A stretch of 34,648 nucleotides of DNA, from positions 1 through 34,648 of the forward strand of contig MCFG01000540.1 in NCBI GenBank assembly GCA_002104895.1. Direction: 5' to 3'. Below, one piece after another: positions 33,101 to 34,648 of this stretch. The notes below the pieces were generated by a model that had not been told where the DNA came from, searched no databases, and worked only from the letters and a program-made list of their open reading frames with translations. The position numbers and the translations under genes are program-made. The DNA is from Anaeromyces robustus (lineage: Eukaryota > Neocallimastigomycota > Neocallimastigomycetes > Neocallimastigales > Neocallimastigaceae). How positions within the stretch are numbered: the first letter of the stretch is position 1; every line of letters starts with the position of its first letter.

Positions 33101-33599
33101 AAATCTTCCAGTTACTAATTCAGTTTTCAAATTTGATCCATATGATATGTTAAATGGAAACAATTTTGATGAAGAAACTGAAAAAAACCATCAACAAAAT
33201 AATATTGTTAAAAAAATAGATTATAAAGAAATTTACAAAATATATAATAGAAATGACTTATTAAGTTCATATAAGGTAGAAAAAAGACTTGAACAAAACT
33301 ATGATATTACACACGAAATTTTTGAACGTAAAAATTATTATACAATAGAACATTGCTATAATCCAGATGTAATTAATGAAGATTTAATAAATAATATTAT
33401 ACAAAGTACAATATTTATTTTAGAACATAAAGAATGTTTTGAAAAAAGTATTGATGAAATTTTCGAAATGATTAATGAAAATAGTAATAGTAATGATGAT
33501 ACATTAAAATGTGAAAGTGAAACAGAAGAAAAAAATGAAAATATTCAAGGAAATATGGAAGAAGAAATTATAAATTTAAATGATAGTAAAAAACTTTAA
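30117..33599 (+). CDS. non-ribosomal peptide synthetase, single module A-T-C, intronless
   Basis: The protein has 1160 residues. The adenylation domain (about 20-565) has A3 TSGTTGRPKP near 178-188, A5 DYGCTEST near 321, A7 YRTGD, A8 GRTDFQVKIRGQRIE near 443-457 and the A10 lysine K550. In A4 the usual FDxSxxE reads F226-I-L-S-L-I-D, so the Asp that normally holds the substrate amino group is Ile227. The thiolation domain has DLGGNSL with phosphopantetheine Ser607. The condensation domain (about 665-1105) has HSVSDG (catalytic His784), YGDYAI and IGFVFKFLP. An acidic tail follows, with no thioesterase or reductase. It would activate and tether a carboxylic acid substrate, perhaps not an alpha-amino acid, and condense or release it through the terminal C domain. 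Lack of introns fits the bacterial origin proposed for many gut-fungal NRPSs, but this is inference. No tailoring gene lies in the window. Confidence 0.92.
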   Translation: MNDITKERILNDFNNNNNYYYSNKFYHIEFNKIVKKNSDKIGIIFENNNYTYRQIDEKSNSLAHFLRNNGVKRNDIVPLIFEKSVNSIIASLAIIKAGAAFIFIDPENPKSLIQYIIKEVKAKIILKCLSSSTNIENEKFSEFDSVTVYDIKNHNFNENIEGIDNINESNDICCSFLTSGTTGRPKPVLISHDNMINFLLYSLTYNGKESIYGNYNYVLGFAKETFILSLIDIFYTLINGKTLILCNKEQYNNPELLGDIINKYKVDFIFTTYTRIQNYLYNENFRNSLNNIKIITFCGEKLSIEFLQNLIKYTKAEIYIDYGCTESTGTATVGRINREDIINGKSLTIGKPGCNVNIYILNAELEPVDIGEEGEIYISGCCLSKGYLNQEKLQNEYFIDCPFLFSSKSEENDNGNRHKYQNKMYRTGDIGRWTKEGEIIYIGRTDFQVKIRGQRIELEEIEKCVKKIEGIDNSIVLVKNRNEKDKDNNEEENKCLVCYYILNDKNGITDDNIIISKKEIRNKLKEILPTYMIPNFFIQIDEIPIDHNGKLDRFALPEPNFEDISEEFIPVSTDTEKIISKIFSREFNKKEEYIGKEDDFYDLGGNSLIATRISAEIEKLLHIKISVLDVMKYSTINSISKFIDEMKTKTIAVKNNLIIKRYNQKEYPFILPDWEKLTLNMLNSIRNNLYQFYKLKDGINIEKLIEAIQKVFKRHENLKSVLYEKNINGENYIYYRVNEDAQLKIEYYTIENFYTFIRKFDITKDLLIRVGLIDDKVLLLDMEHSVSDGFSINVFIRELTEIYNGIELEPLPIQYGDYAIHFSHLKYIENENTKKYFEDIFSKPVEIIKFPKKIVTKDKDMDKKPVIVMKISCYDTDNEVYNYINKISKKYNLSRSVIFLTIYGVVLSHYTGQKRIFTSYVDFGRYNYYTKNLIGFVFKFLPMVVDVDYCKDHQENKENKDLNQSYTLMDLIKSYNEVVLNLTSGEIPYLALSKLNLPVTNSVFKFDPYDMLNGNNFDEETEKNHQQNNIVKKIDYKEIYKIYNRNDLLSSYKVEKRLEQNYDITHEIFERKNYYTIEHCYNPDVINEDLINNIIQSTIFILEHKECFEKSIDEIFEMINENSNSNDDTLKCESETEEKNENIQGNMEEEIINLNDSKKL

Positions 33600-34129
33600 T
33601 TATCTTTCAAATAAAAATAAAGAAACAGTAAAAAGAAAAAAAAGTGAAATTAAAAGAACCTATAATAAAATAAATTCATAATAATGACATTATAAAAAAG
33701 AAGAAATACATTGTCTTACATGAATATTCATAATAATATTAGTAAAAAAATTTAAATAAAAATTAAAAAATATTTTTACTAACATTATTAATTAAAATAA
33801 AAATAAAAATTTTATAAAAATAAAAAAAAAAAAAAATTAAATAAATAAATATATAATAAAATAAAAGTAATAAAATATATATGTAATAAAAATATAAATA
33901 ATACAAATAATATATAATTAATAATATAATAATATATAAATATCAATAATCATAGACATTATTAATATTATTTCATAAATCTATTTATATTTATTTATAT
34001 ATATTTTTATAATTTTAAATAATATAAAGAAATAAAATAAAATTTTAAAATCAATTTTTTTTAAACTTTCTATTTTTTTTTTTTATTTTTTTAATTATAA
34101 TTAATTCTTAAAGGTCATCAAAATTGTTA

Positions 34130-34172
<43 letters not shown>

Positions 34173-34648
34173 CAAAATAAAAGATTAATATAATTATATT
34201 AATTATTTTTGTAAGTGACAATTAAAACCATTATGAAATAGTATTTAATAATAAATATTTCTTTCTTTTTTTTTAAAAAAAAAAAAAAAAAACATCTTTT
34301 TATCATAAAACATTAGATTCTAATAGTGAAGGTAATAACTCCACAAAATGGTAAAACCAAAATTCATTTCTATTACAAAAGTATATTTTTCTCCTTTTTT
34401 TTTATTAACATTCATAAACTTATTTAATAGAAGGTTTTTGTAATTAAATTCGTATTAAATATATTATTATTTTGATTAAATTGTTCATCTTCCATATAAA
34501 AAAATTATCTTTTAAAATAGATTTATCAATATAACCATTATTATTACTGGTATTTAAAGCTTTATTATTTTTTAACAATACTATCAATTACTACGTCATA
34601 TTCAAGTGAATTTGTATTTTAAGTTAAAAACATTATTTATTTTACTGT
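33600..34648. other. 3' flank of the NRPS gene, no confirmed gene
   Basis: It is mostly A/T simple sequence, with a TTA run (34135-34167) and a poly(A) run (34275-34292). From about 34300 to the window end the composition is slightly less biased, and the reverse strand shows short protein-like stretches in different frames (for example TSNNNGYIDKSILKDN and EDEQFNQNNN) separated by stops. This could be a decayed or intron-broken minus-strand gene entering from the right. No family was recognised. Confidence 0.3.

Overview
The window looks like a piece of a eukaryotic nuclear genome that is extremely AT-rich outside genes. It has long poly(A)/poly(T) and A/T-only simple repeats, spliceosomal introns with GTAAGT-like donors, poly(A)-tailed retroposons, chromodomain Ty3-type elements and an intronless non-ribosomal peptide synthetase. 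This combination best fits an anaerobic gut fungus (Neocallimastigomycota). That assignment is inference; another very AT-rich protist or early-diverging fungus cannot be excluded from sequence alone.

Layout. 1-3933: the 3' part of a Ty3/gypsy chromovirus (pol ORF open from the first base, polypurine tract, 3' LTR). 4953-9675: a Mutator-like (MULE) DNA transposon whose transposase was split by a solo LTR (6237-8728). That LTR was itself split by a foldback MULE derivative (6404-8376), giving three insertion layers. 9679-13719: three more small MULE-type elements, and a decayed minus-strand Ty3 integrase (about 11395-11900). 16619-18920: one host-type gene, a four-exon ankyrin-repeat/GPCR-chaperone protein of the ANKRD13 family. 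20012-20308: a 5'-truncated LINE with target-site duplication. 20504-20575: a minus-strand relic of an NRPS condensation domain. 20873-26069: a full-length, apparently intact LINE of the same family, with a 12-bp target-site duplication. 28325-28847: a tRNA-headed, poly(A)-tailed SINE with an 11-bp target-site duplication. 30117-33599: an intact A-T-C NRPS gene.

Only two genes look like host functions (the ANKRD13-like gene and the NRPS). The rest is a transposon graveyard with several young insertions. The LINE has the machinery expected to mobilise the poly(A)-tailed SINE in trans, and the MULE transposase family would be the source of activity for the small GCATTTCG-ended elements. The NRPS and its relic are about 12 kb apart, suggesting NRPS genes have duplicated and decayed locally. 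Long stretches (13729-16618, 26241-28313, 28858-30116, 33600-34648) hold almost only A/T simple sequence.
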